A stretch of 64,000 nt of DNA from Aristolochia californica (lineage: Eukaryota > Streptophyta > Magnoliopsida > Piperales > Aristolochiaceae). The first letter of the stretch is position 1; each line of letters begins with the position of its first letter. Positions 39,607-47,030 of this stretch are shown piece after piece. The position numbers were made by a program, and so were the translations under genes. The notes below the pieces were generated by a model. That model made no database searches. It was given only the letters and a program-made list of their open reading frames with translations, and had not been told where the DNA came from. Where the stretch lies: contig JARWKL010000008.1 of assembly GCA_029961685.1 (NCBI GenBank), forward strand, positions 16,463,981 through 16,527,980, read 5' to 3'.

Positions 39607-39611
39607 CTTTG
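39607..39611 (+). repeat. Left target-site duplication
   Basis: CTTTG sits directly before the first LTR base. The partner on the far side is GTTTG (44852-44856), which matches 4 of 5 bases. The satellite at this register normally reads GGCTTGTTTGACTC or GGCTTCTTTGACTC, so both halves fit one 5-bp staggered cut with one later substitution. Confidence 0.75.
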
Positions 39612-40011
39612 TGTTACAGTCCCGGATCTTACACAAGGATTCTTTGGGAGGATCTGGGGTCTGCCACTAGTTATGGGTCTTCCAGGCATTACCGTAGGGA
39701 TAGTAAGAAGACATGGAGAACGAAAACGAAAGATCAAGCCAAAGGGAAGCTTGAAAACCCTAGAGCTCGTTGAGGAGAACTCTAAGCCTCTTTATGCTAA
39801 ATTTAACCTAATTCTTAATACTTCAAATGCTTCCTTTTCTCATTACTCTTACCCCTTAAATAGGGTTCACCCTGTTAGGGTTTAATAAAATATTACAGAA
39901 ATATTCCTATGAATAAAATATTCCAAAAATAACCTTATGGCCTAAAACTGAAATAAAATAAAGTAAATTAAATAAAACAACTAAAATAATAATATTATTG
40001 CGTCCATAATA
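39612..40011 (-). repeat. LTR 1 (3' LTR of the array)
   Basis: This LTR is exactly 400 bp. On the plus strand it starts TGTTACAGTCCCGGATC and ends GTCCATAATA. In element orientation it therefore begins TATTATGG, not the canonical TGTTATG, a terminal change shared with LTR 4. By eye it differs from LTR 4 at about 17 of 400 positions. It shares ACAACTAAAATAATAAT near the end with LTR 4, but not with LTR 2 or LTR 3. Confidence 0.92.
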
Positions 40012-40026
40012 TTACACCCCCCTTGG
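40012..40026 (-). other. Polypurine tract next to LTR 1
   Basis: On the minus strand the sequence is CCAAGGGGGGTGTAA, directly before the LTR 1 start. This is the expected place for plus-strand priming. The TGTAA between the G-run and the LTR is unusual, since the tract normally abuts the LTR. An LTR starting at TGTAATG was considered, but the outer boundary of LTR 4 favours the start I give. Confidence 0.75.
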
Positions 40027-40121
40027 AAGACGAGCTTGTCCCCAAGCTCGGAAGTAGTGTCGGTATGCCGACTCTCCACCAGTGCCGAAGTAGCATCCGC
40101 GATAGCTATGACACCCTTCAA

Positions 40122-40300
40122 GACGCCATTTTTTTTTCTTTTTGGGCCAGTCCGAGTTAACCTGGGTTGACTCGGTTCCAGAACCCGGTCCGGTGCACGA
40201 CCCTCTTCTGGACGCCAATTATTTTTTTTTGGACCGGTCCGAGTTAACCTGGGTTCAATCGGTTCATGAACCGGGTCCGGTGTGCGACTCAGTGGACCGG
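40122..40300. repeat. ~89-bp direct repeat pair, unit 1
   Basis: Positions 40122-40210 and 40211 to about 40300 are diverged direct copies. Each starts GACGCCA followed by a T-run, then a GGNCNRGTCCGAGTTAACC segment, TTCNNGAACC and GGTCCGGTG. On the element strand they lie between the inverted repeat and the polypurine tract. The frames read across them are Arg/Pro-rich, differ between units, and look non-coding. Confidence 0.75.
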
Positions 40301-40301
40301 G

Positions 40302-40338
40302 CCGATTAAATTTTCCTAAGTTAGGAAAATTTAATTGG
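40302..40338. repeat. 37-bp inverted repeat, unit 1
   Basis: Two 18-bp arms, CCGATTAAATTTTCCTAA and its complement, flank one G. One arm base is changed here (AATTGG for AATCGG). The RNA could form a tight hairpin with almost no loop, or the DNA a cruciform. It lies downstream of the 197-aa frame in element orientation. Confidence 0.85.
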
Positions 40339-40606
40339 GAATCGTCTCCTTCCTTTGGCTCCCGAACTCTGCGGCCGGCAGTTCCGTTCCTCATGGCACC
40401 GACAAAGTCCGGCGACGGGCGTCTCCTTCCTCTCTCCTGGCACCGACGGAATCGCCTAATGTTCTGGTGGCGAATCGTAGCCCGTCGGGGCTTCGCCTCC
40501 TGGATAGTTTTCGAGATAGAGGGATCTCGGAAACTCGTGAATCGTCGTTGCTCAGCCTCCCGGAATCAAGATCCCTTGCGGAAAAGTTGCTTACGATGCC
40601 GACGAA

Positions 40607-41200
40607 CTATCCAGCTTCGACGGTGGCGACAAGAAGCCCGTTCGGGCTTCGCCGCTGGGAGCATTGCCGAGATAGAGAACCTCTGTTTCTCAGCCCCCCG
40701 GAACAGAGCCCAGCAGAAATTCTGTCAGAAATTTCGCCTACGACGCCGACGGATTTTCTATTCCCCTCCGATTTCAGATTTTCGGTCATCCCAAAATCCT
40801 CCGGTGCCGACGATTTCGGGATTTCCTCTGTTAGGAAATCACCTCCCCGCTGCAGCTTCGGTGTGGAGATACGCACGACATCCATTGGGAAAGGGTGAGC
40901 CTCTTCTGTTTTTGAAATTCTGGTGTATCTGCCGTCGGATTTTGGATTTCTGGAGAGCTTTCTCGACACAGTCTTCTGTTCGTCCGAGGGAGCTTCTGCG
41001 TCTTCTGTTCGGCTGTCGTGCTCGGCGAATTCAGGTCGTGTGACCTGTTTTGCGGCAACGCGTGGCTCCATTGTCCAGCATTCCCTGAAAATTTCATATA
41101 ATACTCGTGCTTCTCCAAATTCTTTGCATAGTTTGTCCGCGGAATTGTATACCTTCTCCATGCAAGCTTGTGTTCCTTCTTGAGATATAGAATAATTCAT
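40607..41200 (-). CDS. Orphan 197-aa retroelement protein, unit 1
   Basis: This is an intact minus-strand frame. Its ATG lies 24 bases inside the LTR end, just after the primer-binding site, with A at -3 (ACAATG). The frame stays open upstream into LTR 2 (to 41326), but a start after the primer site is usual for the first gene of such elements. Residues 12-52 look helical and hold C13, C25, C41 and a CWTMEPR segment. Residues 55-100 are charged and probably flexible. The C-terminal third is rich in Ser, Gly and Arg. I see no CCHC knuckle, protease, polymerase or integrase motif. By position it could be a reduced gag, but the sequence does not show that and I do not recognise the family. It differs from the unit 3 protein at about 20 residues. 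Confidence 0.6.
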   Translation of the reverse strand: MNYSISQEGTQACMEKVYNSADKLCKEFGEARVLYEIFRECWTMEPRVAAKQVTRPEFAEHDSRTEDAEAPSDEQKTVSRKLSRNPKSDGRYTRISKTEEAHPFPMDVVRISTPKLQRGGDFLTEEIPKSSAPEDFGMTENLKSEGNRKSVGVVGEISDRISAGLCSGGLRNRGSLSRQCSQRRSPNGLLVATVEAG

Positions 41201-41209
41201 TGTGTTCCC

Positions 41210-41221
41210 GCTCTGATACCA
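41210..41221 (-). other. Primer-binding site, unit 1
   Basis: On the minus strand this reads TGGTATCAGAGC, complementary to the 3' end of plant initiator-Met tRNA. It lies two bases (AC) from the end of LTR 2, the usual spacing for LTR retrotransposons. Confidence 0.93.
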
Positions 41222-41223
41222 GT

Positions 41224-41623
41224 TGTTACGGTCCCGGATCTGACACAAGGATTCTTTGGGAGGATCAGGGGTCTGCCACGGGTTACGGGTCTTCCAGGCT
41301 ATACCGTAGGGATAGTAGGAAGACATGGAGAACGAAAACGAAAGATCAAGCCGAAGGGAAGCTTGAAAACCCTAGAGCTCGTTGAGGAGAACTCTAAGCC
41401 TCTTTACGCTAAATTTAACCTAATTCTTAATACTTCAAATGCTTCCTTCTCTCATTACTCTTACCCCTTAAATAGGGTTCACCCTGTTAGGGTTTAATAA
41501 AATATTACAGAAATATCCCTATGAATAAAATATTCCAAAAATACCCTTATGGCCTAAAACTGAAATTAAATAAAGTAAATTAAATAAAAAAACTAAAATA
41601 ATAATGTTATTGCGTTCATAACA
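41224..41623 (-). repeat. LTR 2 (shared between units)
   Basis: This LTR is 400 bp, from TGTTACGGTCCCGG to GTTCATAACA on the plus strand. Its ends form the short inverted repeat TGTTAYG...CRTAACA, typical of LTRs that start TG and end CA. It serves as the 5' LTR of the unit to its left and the 3' LTR of the unit to its right. A private change is GCCGAAGGG, where the other LTRs have GCCAAAGGG. Confidence 0.93.
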
Positions 41624-41638
41624 TTACACCCCCCTTGG
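41624..41638 (-). other. Polypurine tract next to LTR 2
   Basis: The arrangement is the same as beside LTR 1, with six G on the minus strand (CCAAGGGGGGTGTAA). Confidence 0.75.
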
Positions 41639-41732
41639 AAGACGAGCTTGTCCCCAAGCTCGGAAGTAGTGTCGGTATGCCGACTCTCCACCAGTGCCGA
41701 AGTAGCATCTGCGATAGCTATGACCCCCTTCA

Positions 41733-41914
41733 AAATGCCATTTTTTTTTGGGCCGGTCCGAGTTAACCTGGGTTGACTCGGTTCCGGAACCCGGTCCGAC
41801 GCACGACCCTCTTCTGGACGCCAATTTTTTTTTTTAATTTTTTTGGACTGGTATGAGTTAACTTGGGTTCAATAAGTTCATGAACCCGGTTCGGCGTGCG
41901 ACTCAGTGGACCGG
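41733..41914. repeat. ~85-95-bp direct repeat pair, unit 2
   Basis: This is the same pair as in unit 1, with the second copy starting at GACGCCAATT (41817). The second copy has a longer T-rich run and several changes (GGACTGGTATGAG). Confidence 0.7.
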
Positions 41915-41915
41915 G

Positions 41916-41952
41916 CCGATTAAATTTTCCTAAGTTAGGAAAATTTAATCGG
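41916..41952. repeat. 37-bp inverted repeat, unit 2
   Basis: This is the perfect version: 18-bp arms matching at every base around a single central G. The surrounding GGACCGGG and GGGAGTCG are not symmetric, so the palindrome has sharp ends. Confidence 0.9.
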
Positions 41953-42220
41953 GAGTCGTCTTCTTCCTTCGGCTCCCGAACTCTGCGGCCGGCGGTTCCG
42001 TTCCTCACGGCACCGACGAAGTCCGGCGACAGGCGTCTCCTTCCTCTCTCCTGGCACCGACGGAATCGCCTAATGTTCTGGTGGCGAATCGCAGCCCGTC
42101 GGGGCTTCGCCGCCTGGATAGTTTCCAAGACAGAGGGATCTCGGAAACTCGTGAATCGTCGTTGCTCAGCCTCCCGGAATCGAGATCCCTTGCGGAAAAG
42201 TTGCTTACGATGCCGATGAA

Positions 42221-42814
42221 CTATCCTACTCTGGCGGTTGCGACGAGAAGCCCGTTGGGGTTTCGCCGCTGGGAGCATTGCCGAGACATAGAACCTCTAT
42301 TTCTCAGCCCCCCGGAACAGAGCCCAGCAGAAATTTCGTCAAAAATTTTGCCTACGGTGCCGACGTATTTTCTATTCCCCTCCGATTTCAGATTTTCGGT
42401 CATCCCAAAATCCTCCGGTGCCGACGATTTCGGGATTTCCTCTGTTAGGAAATCACCTCCCTGCTGCAGATTCGGTGTGAAGATACGCATGATGTCCATT
42501 AGGAAAGGGTGAGCCTCTTCTATTTTTGAAATTCTGGTGTATCTGCCGTCGGATTTTGGATTTTTGGAGAGCTTTCTCGAGACAGTCTTCTATTCGTCCG
42601 AGCGAGCTTTTGCGTCTTCTGTGCGGCTGTCATGCTCGGCGAATTCAGGTCGTGTGACCTATTTTGCAGCAACGCGTGGCTCCATTGTCCAGCATTCCCT
42701 GAAAATTTCATATAATACTCGTGCTTCTCCAAATTCTTTGCATAGTTTGTCCGCAGAATTGTATACCTTCTCCATGCAAGCTTGTGTTCCTTCTTGAGAT
42801 ATAGAATAATTCAT
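42221..42814 (-). pseudogene. Broken copy of the 197-aa protein, unit 2
   Basis: Start, length and stop correspond exactly to units 1 and 3, but codons 52 (42659-42661) and 75 (42590-42592) are TAG where unit 1 has CAG. No frameshift is seen, and the frame is otherwise open to the normal stop. Both changes are C to T on the coding strand in a CAG (CHG) context, as expected from deamination of methylated cytosine. Only a 51-residue N-terminal peptide could be made from this start. Confidence 0.8.
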
Positions 42815-42823
42815 TGTGTTCCC

Positions 42824-42835
42824 GCTCTGATACCA
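42824..42835 (-). other. Primer-binding site, unit 2
   Basis: This is a perfect TGGTATCAGAGC on the minus strand, two bases from LTR 3, as in unit 1. Confidence 0.93.
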
Positions 42836-42837
42836 GT

Positions 42838-43237
42838 TGTTACGGTCCCGGATCTGACACAAGGATTCTTTGGGAGGATCTGGGGTCTGCCACGGGTTAC
42901 GGGTCTTCCAGGCATTACTGTAGGGATAGTAGGAAGACATGGAGAACGAAAACGAAAGATCAAGCCAAAGGGAAGCTTGAAAACCCTAGAGCTCGTTGAG
43001 GAGAACTTTAAGCCTCTTTACACTAAATTTAACCTAATTCTTAATACTTCAAATGCTTCCTTTTCTCATTACTCTTACCCCTTAAATAGGGTTCACCCGA
43101 TTAGGGTTTAATAAAATATAACAGAAATATCCCTATGAATAAAATATTCCAAAAATACCCTTATGGCCTAAAACTGAAATAAAATAAAGTAAATTAAATA
43201 AAATATCTAAAATAATAATGTTATTGCGTGCATAACA
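42838..43237 (-). repeat. LTR 3 (shared between units)
   Basis: This LTR is 400 bp, from TGTTACGGTCCCGG to GTGCATAACA on the plus strand, with canonical ends. Private changes include CACCCGATTAGGG and AAAATATCTAAAATAA. Confidence 0.93.
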
Positions 43238-43251
43238 TTACACCCCCTTGG
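43238..43251 (-). other. Polypurine tract next to LTR 3
   Basis: The arrangement is the same, but the run has five G (CCAAGGGGGTGTAA), one fewer than the other two. Confidence 0.75.
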
Positions 43252-43346
43252 AAGACAAGCTTGTCCCCAAGCTCGGAAGTAGTGTCGGTATGCCGACTCT
43301 CCATCAGTGCCGAAGTAGCATCTGCGATAGCTATGACACCCTTCAA

Positions 43347-43528
43347 GACGCCATTTTTTTTTATTTTTTTTGGGCCGGTCCGTGTTAACCTAGGTTGACT
43401 CGATTCCGGAACCCGGTCCGGCGCACAACCCTCTTCTGGACGCCAATTTTTTTTTTTTGGACTGGTTCGAGTTAACCTATGTTCAATCGGTTCATGAACC
43501 CGGTCCGGCGTGCGACTTAGTGGACCGG
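43347..43528. repeat. ~90-bp direct repeat pair, unit 3
   Basis: This is the same pair, with copies starting at GACGCCATTT (43347) and GACGCCAATT (43439). T-run lengths differ again between units, as expected of a slippage-prone tract. Confidence 0.7.
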
Positions 43529-43529
43529 G

Positions 43530-43566
43530 CCGATTAAATTTTCCTATGTTAGGAAAATTTAATCGG
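43530..43566. repeat. 37-bp inverted repeat, unit 3
   Basis: A change near the centre (CCTATGTTAGG) leaves 17-bp perfect arms around a 3-base spacer. The pairing arms are otherwise intact. Confidence 0.88.
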
Positions 43567-43834
43567 GAGTCGTCTTCTTCCTTCGGCTCCCGAACTCTGC
43601 GGCCGGCGGTTCCATTTCTCACGGCACCGATGAAGTCCAGCGACGGGCGTCTCCTTCCTCTCTCCTGGCACCGACGGAATCGCCTAATGTTCTGGTGGCG
43701 AATTGCAGCCCGTCGGGGTTTCGCCGCCTGGATAGTTTCCGAGACAGAGGGATCTCGGAAAATCGTGAATTGTCGTTACTCAGCCTCCCGGAATCGAGAT
43801 CCCTTGCGGAAAAGTTGCTTATGATGCCGACGAA

Positions 43835-44428
43835 CTATCCTGCTTCGGCGGTGGCGATGAGAAGCCCGTTGGGGCTTCGCCCCTGGGAGCATTGCCGAGA
43901 CAGAGAACCTCTATTTCTCAGCCCCCCGGAACAGAGCCCAGCAGAAATTCCTTCAGAAATTTCGCCTATGGCGCCGACGGATTTTTTATTCCTCTCCGAT
44001 TTCAGATTTTCGGTCATCCCAAAATCCTCTGGTGCCGACGATTTCGGGATTTCCTCTATTAGGAAATCACCTCCCCGCTGCAGCTTCGGTGTGGAGATAC
44101 GCACGACATCCATTGGGAAAGGGTGAGCCTCTTCTATTTTTGAAATTCTGGTGTATCTGCCGTCGGATTTTGGATTTTTGGAGAGCTTTATCGAGACAGT
44201 CTTCTGTTCGTCCAAGGGAGCTTCTGCATCTTCTGTGCGGCTGTCGTGCTCGGCGAATTCAAGTCGTGTGACCTGTTTTACGGAAATGCGTGGCTCCATT
44301 GTCCAGCATTCCCTGAAAATTTCATATAATACTCGTGCTTCTCCAAATTCTTTGCATAGTTTGTCCGTGGAATTGTATACCTTCTCCATGCAAGCTTGTG
44401 TTCCTTGTTGAGATATAGAATAATTCAT
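43835..44428 (-). CDS. Orphan 197-aa retroelement protein, unit 3
   Basis: This is an intact frame in the unit next to the 5' LTR, so it is the one most likely to be translated if the array is transcribed. It is the same length as unit 1, with about 20 substitutions (for example E8Q, A21T, a change of VAA to ISV at 48-50, P56L, S72L). C13, C25, C41 and the CWTMEPR segment are kept. It has no recognised domain. Two open copies out of three suggest coding capacity until recently, but selection has not been tested. Confidence 0.6.
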   Translation of the reverse strand: MNYSISQQGTQACMEKVYNSTDKLCKEFGEARVLYEIFRECWTMEPRISVKQVTRLEFAEHDSRTEDAEAPLDEQKTVSIKLSKNPKSDGRYTRISKIEEAHPFPMDVVRISTPKLQRGGDFLIEEIPKSSAPEDFGMTENLKSERNKKSVGAIGEISEGISAGLCSGGLRNRGSLSRQCSQGRSPNGLLIATAEAG

Positions 44429-44437
44429 TGTGTTCCC

Positions 44438-44449
44438 ACTCTGATACCA
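44438..44449 (-). other. Primer-binding site, unit 3 (one mismatch)
   Basis: On the minus strand this reads TGGTATCAGAGT. The last base differs from the tRNA complement. This is the site next to the outermost 5' LTR, the one that genomic transcripts of the array would use. Confidence 0.9.
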
Positions 44450-44451
44450 GT

Positions 44452-44851
44452 TGTTATGGTCCCGGATCTGACACAAGGATTCTTTGGGAGGATCTGGGGT
44501 CTGCCACGGGTTACGGGTCTTCCAGGCATTACCGTAGGGATATTAGGAAGACATGGAGAACGAAAACGAAAGATCAAGCCAAAGGGAAGCTTGAAAACCC
44601 TAGAGCTCGTTGAGGAGAACTCTAAGCCTCTTTACACTAAATTTATCCTAATTCTTAATACTTCAAATGCTTCCTTTTCTCATTACTCTTACCCCTTAAA
44701 TAGGGTTCACCCTGTTAGGGTTTAATAAAATATTACAGAAATATCCCTATGAATAAAATATTCCAAAAATACCCTTATGGCCTAAAACTGAAATAAAATA
44801 AAGTAAATTAAATAAAACAACTAAAATAATAATGTCATTGCATGCATAATA
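44452..44851 (-). repeat. LTR 4 (5' LTR of the array)
   Basis: This LTR is 400 bp, from TGTTATGGTCCCGG to ATGCATAATA on the plus strand. It would drive transcription of the array from right to left. Its outer terminus carries the same non-canonical base (TATTATG in element orientation) as LTR 1. Confidence 0.93.
44695..44702 (-). promoter_or_regulatory. TATA-like box in the 5' LTR
   Basis: On the minus strand the sequence reads CCTATTTAAGGGG, centred about 150 bp into the LTR. A start about 30 bp downstream would leave an R-U5 leader of roughly 0.2 kb before the primer-binding site, a normal LTR layout. The same motif is kept in the other LTRs at 39855-39862, 41467-41474 and 43081-43088. No transcription data can be inferred. 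Confidence 0.45.
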
Positions 44852-44856
44852 GTTTG
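44852..44856 (+). repeat. Right target-site duplication
   Basis: GTTTG follows the last LTR base, and the satellite then continues with ACTCGGGTAAATATCC. It pairs with CTTTG at 39607-39611 with one mismatch. Confidence 0.75.
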
Positions 44857-44989
44857 ACTCGGGTAAATATCCACCCGCACGTTCACTTGAGAATTTAATG
44901 TTACTCTCTTTAAAAGGTTTGGATACATTGGTCATTTAAATCTTTAACATGTTTAAAGCATGCATATCCATTTTTTAAAATTTGTGCAG

Positions 44990-45800
44990 AAAAATCTCTT
45001 TCTTATAAAATTCTGAGCTATTAGGATTGAACTAGGGGAATTTCCCAAACTTGGATAACAAAACTTTTGTGCTCATTTGTTGTGTGTGAATAAATTTTCT
45101 TTACTTACATTAGTTTATTGCTTTAAATTCTTTCCATACATCAACTCTAAAATTTTTATTTTGTTGTGATCTATTTGCCTTTCATCTCTTTTTTTCTTGT
45201 TTAGGAGATGAAGGGAAAGTTAAAACTCAAGTTTTGATTTTAGAAAAAAGCATACATCTAAAATGGAAATCCACAATGCAAAAATTTAGAGAGAGATAAT
45301 TCCAAAAGTCTCTGTAATTTTTAGGGATTGTAAACTCTTTTTAGATTTCATTTTTAAGGCTCTGCAATCGTCGGGATAAGGGGGAGGCAGGAGATTTTTA
45401 ATAGAGTGTTGACCCTTAAGTCATTCCTTACAAAAATAAAGGTCGTTGCTCATTATAAATTACTTTACAATAATCTATGATTGTTAGGTCAGCTTTTTGT
45501 AAATGGACGAAATATTTGCTTCTTTGACTCGGGTAAATATCCCACCGTACGTTCACTTGTGAATTTAATGCTATTCTCTTTCAAAGGTTTGGATCCATAA
45601 GTCATTTGCATCTTTAATATGTTTCAAATATGCTTATCCATTTTTTAAAACATGTGTAGAAAAGTCTCTTTCATATAAAATTCAGAGGTATTAGGGTTGA
45701 ACTAGTGGTATTTCCCAAACTTGTATAACAAAACTTTTGTATTCATTTGTGGTGTGTGAATAAATTTTCTTTACTTACATTTGTTTATAGCTTTAAATTC
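44990..45800 (+). repeat. Segmental duplication, block II copy a
   Basis: This block matches 63190-64000 at an offset of 18,200 bp. Shared rare features are GTTTAGGAGATGAAGGG, GATTTCATTTTTAAGGCTC, CGTCGGGATAAGGGGG, a gap that turns TTGACTCCCAATCCATAAG into TTGACCCTTAAG or a near form, AAATATTTGCTTCTTTGAC, and GTGGTATTTCC. It begins just inside the right flank of the retroelement. Confidence 0.82.
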
Positions 45801-46759
45801 TTTCCATATATCAACTCTAAAATTTTCATTTCGTTGTGATCTATTTGTCTTTTTCCTCTTTTTTTATTTTACGAGATGAAGGGAAAATGAAAACTCAAGT
45901 TTTTATTTAAGAAAAAAACTTACATCTAAAATGGAAATGCACAATGCACAAATGTAGAGAGAGATAATTTCAGTCTGTAATTTTTAGGGATTGTAAACTC
46001 TTTTTAGTTTTTATTCATCAGGTTCTGCAATCGTCGTGAAAAGGGGGAGGCGAGGGATTTTTAACTCAGTGTTGACTCCCAATCCGTAAGTCATTCCTTA
46101 AGAAAATAAAGCCCGGTACGGAAGATAAATCACTTTACAATCATTTATGATCGTTAGGTCAGCTTTTTGTAAATGGGCGAAATAATGGCTTGTTTGACTC
46201 AAGCAAATATCCCACCGAACGTTCTCTTGATAATTTAATGTTATTTTCTTTAAAAGGTTTGGATCCACAGGTCATTTACATCTTTAACTTGTTTCAAGCA
46301 TGTATATCCATTTTTTAAAACATGTGTAGAAAAATCTCTTTCTTATTAAATTTCGAGCTATTAGGGTTGAACTAGTGGAATTTCCCGAACTTGGATAACA
46401 AAACTTTTGTGTTCATTTGTCGTATGTGAATAAATTTTCTTTTCTTTAATTTTGTTTATTGCATTAAATTCTTTCCATACATCAACTCTAAAATTTTCAT
46501 TTTGTTGTGATCTATTTTCCTTCTATCTCTTTTTTTTTATTTAAGAGATCAAGGGAAAAAGAAAACTCGTGTTTTGATTTAAGAAAATAGCATACATCTA
46601 GAATGTAAATGGACAATGCACAAATGTCGAGAGAGATAATTCAAAAAAGTGTCAGTAATTTTTAGAGATTGTAAACTCTTTTAAGTTTACATTTATGAGG
46701 TTCTGCAATCTTCGGCAAAAGGGGGAGGCAGGGGATTTTTAACTGAGTGTTGACTCCCA

Positions 46760-46990
46760 ATCCAAAAATCATTCCTTAAAAAAATAAAGCCCGTTACACC
46801 TTATAAATCATTTTACAATCATCTATGATCGTTAGGTCAGCTTTTTGTAAATGGGCAAAATAATGGCTTTTTTGACTTGGGAAAATATCCACCCGCACGT
46901 TCACTTGAGAATTTAATGTTATTCTCTTTAAAAGGTTTGGATACATAGGTCATTTACATCTTTAACATGTTTAAAGCCTGCACATCCATT
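46760..46990 (+). repeat. Paralogous empty site of the retroelement insertion
   Basis: This stretch matches the sequence on both sides of the insert. It shares AAAAAATAAAGCCCGTTAC followed by CCTTATAAATCATT with the left flank (39515-39550). It also shares the variant TATCCACCCGCACG, where most monomers have TATCCCACCGCACG, with the right flank. At the insertion point it reads GGCTTTTTTGACTTGG without interruption. Confidence 0.7.
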
Positions 46991-47030
46991 TTTTACAACT
47001 TGTGTAGAAAACTTGGATAACAAAGCTTTT
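46985..47030 (+). other. Deletion junction in a monomer
   Basis: The text runs from TTTTTTACAACTTGTGTAG straight into AAAACTTGGATAAC, skipping the TATAAAATTCCGAGC segment. The box interval here is 621 bp, about 55 short. Confidence 0.8.

Larger units (their letters stand above)
1..39611 (+). repeat. Left arm of a ~675-bp AT-rich satellite array
   Basis: Head-to-tail monomers, all in the same orientation, fill this arm. I located the recurring AAAGGGGGAG box (or its nearest variant) at 36, 711, 1386, 2054, 2727, 3402, 4073, 5165, 5835, 6644, 7320, 7995, 9083, 9753, 10426, 11102, 11776, 12852, 13527, 14209, 14872, 15548, 16222, 16902, 17576 and onward to 39456. That is 57 boxes, most 670-680 bp apart. 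Other landmarks in order are TGACTCCCAATCC, CTATGATCGTTAGGTCAGC, GACTCGGGTAAATATCCCAC, a GGATCC (BamHI) site, TTATAAAATTCCGAGC and GAAGGGAAAGTGAAAACTC. Monomers differ by scattered substitutions. No monomer holds a credible gene. Its role is unknown; centromeric or other heterochromatin is an inference. Confidence 0.96.
13360..39611 (+). repeat. Satellite block without a clear short HOR
   Basis: About 39 monomers fill this block, with the last box at 39456. Intervals are close to 675 bp except for 653 (box 19606 to 20259, where about 20 bp are missing near 20120), 801 (28373 to 29174) and 815 (30536 to 31351). I see no repeating order as clean as that at 1891-13359. A variant with GATCAGGTTTACAATCG or a close form at the box recurs at 23636, 27024, 31351 and 34734, about five or six monomers apart. 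No gene is visible in this stretch. Confidence 0.85.
39612..44851 (-). mobile_element. Non-autonomous LTR retrotransposon, tandem array of three units
   Basis: Four LTRs alternate with three internal regions on the minus strand, giving a unit period of 1,612-1,614 bp. Orientation follows from the initiator-Met primer-binding site, which adjoins the right edge of each internal region, and the purine tract at the left edge. The whole block has one 5-bp target duplication and no satellite between units. Removing it and one TSD (5,245 bp) from the 39456-45377 box interval leaves 676 bp, one monomer. A single unit (LTR-internal-LTR) would be about 2.0 kb. I see no reverse transcriptase, protease, RNase H or integrase, so movement would need enzymes supplied in trans. 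The superfamily (Gypsy or Copia) cannot be assigned from what is present. Confidence 0.92.

Noticed and set aside
39865..39885. Telomere-like CCTGTTAGGGTTTAAT in each LTR and TTAGGGTTGAAC in each monomer
   Set aside because: Only one TTAGGG-type unit occurs at each place. There is no tandem run of TTTAGGG.
40282..41043. 253-codon plus-strand frame, with related plus-strand frames in the other units
   Set aside because: It lies antisense to the 197-aa frame in GC-rich sequence, is not kept at equal length in units 2 and 3, and has no recognisable domain.
39981..42278. Arg/Pro-rich minus-strand frames of 137 and 171 codons between the 197-aa frame and the polypurine tract
   Set aside because: Start, length and end differ among units. 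They cross the direct repeats and T-runs whose lengths vary, so a conserved protein is unlikely. Only the short end near the purine tract is noted as a possible relic.
39612..44851. An autonomous LTR retrotransposon with polymerase genes
   Set aside because: Internal regions are only about 1.2 kb and show no reverse transcriptase, RNase H, protease or integrase motif on either strand.
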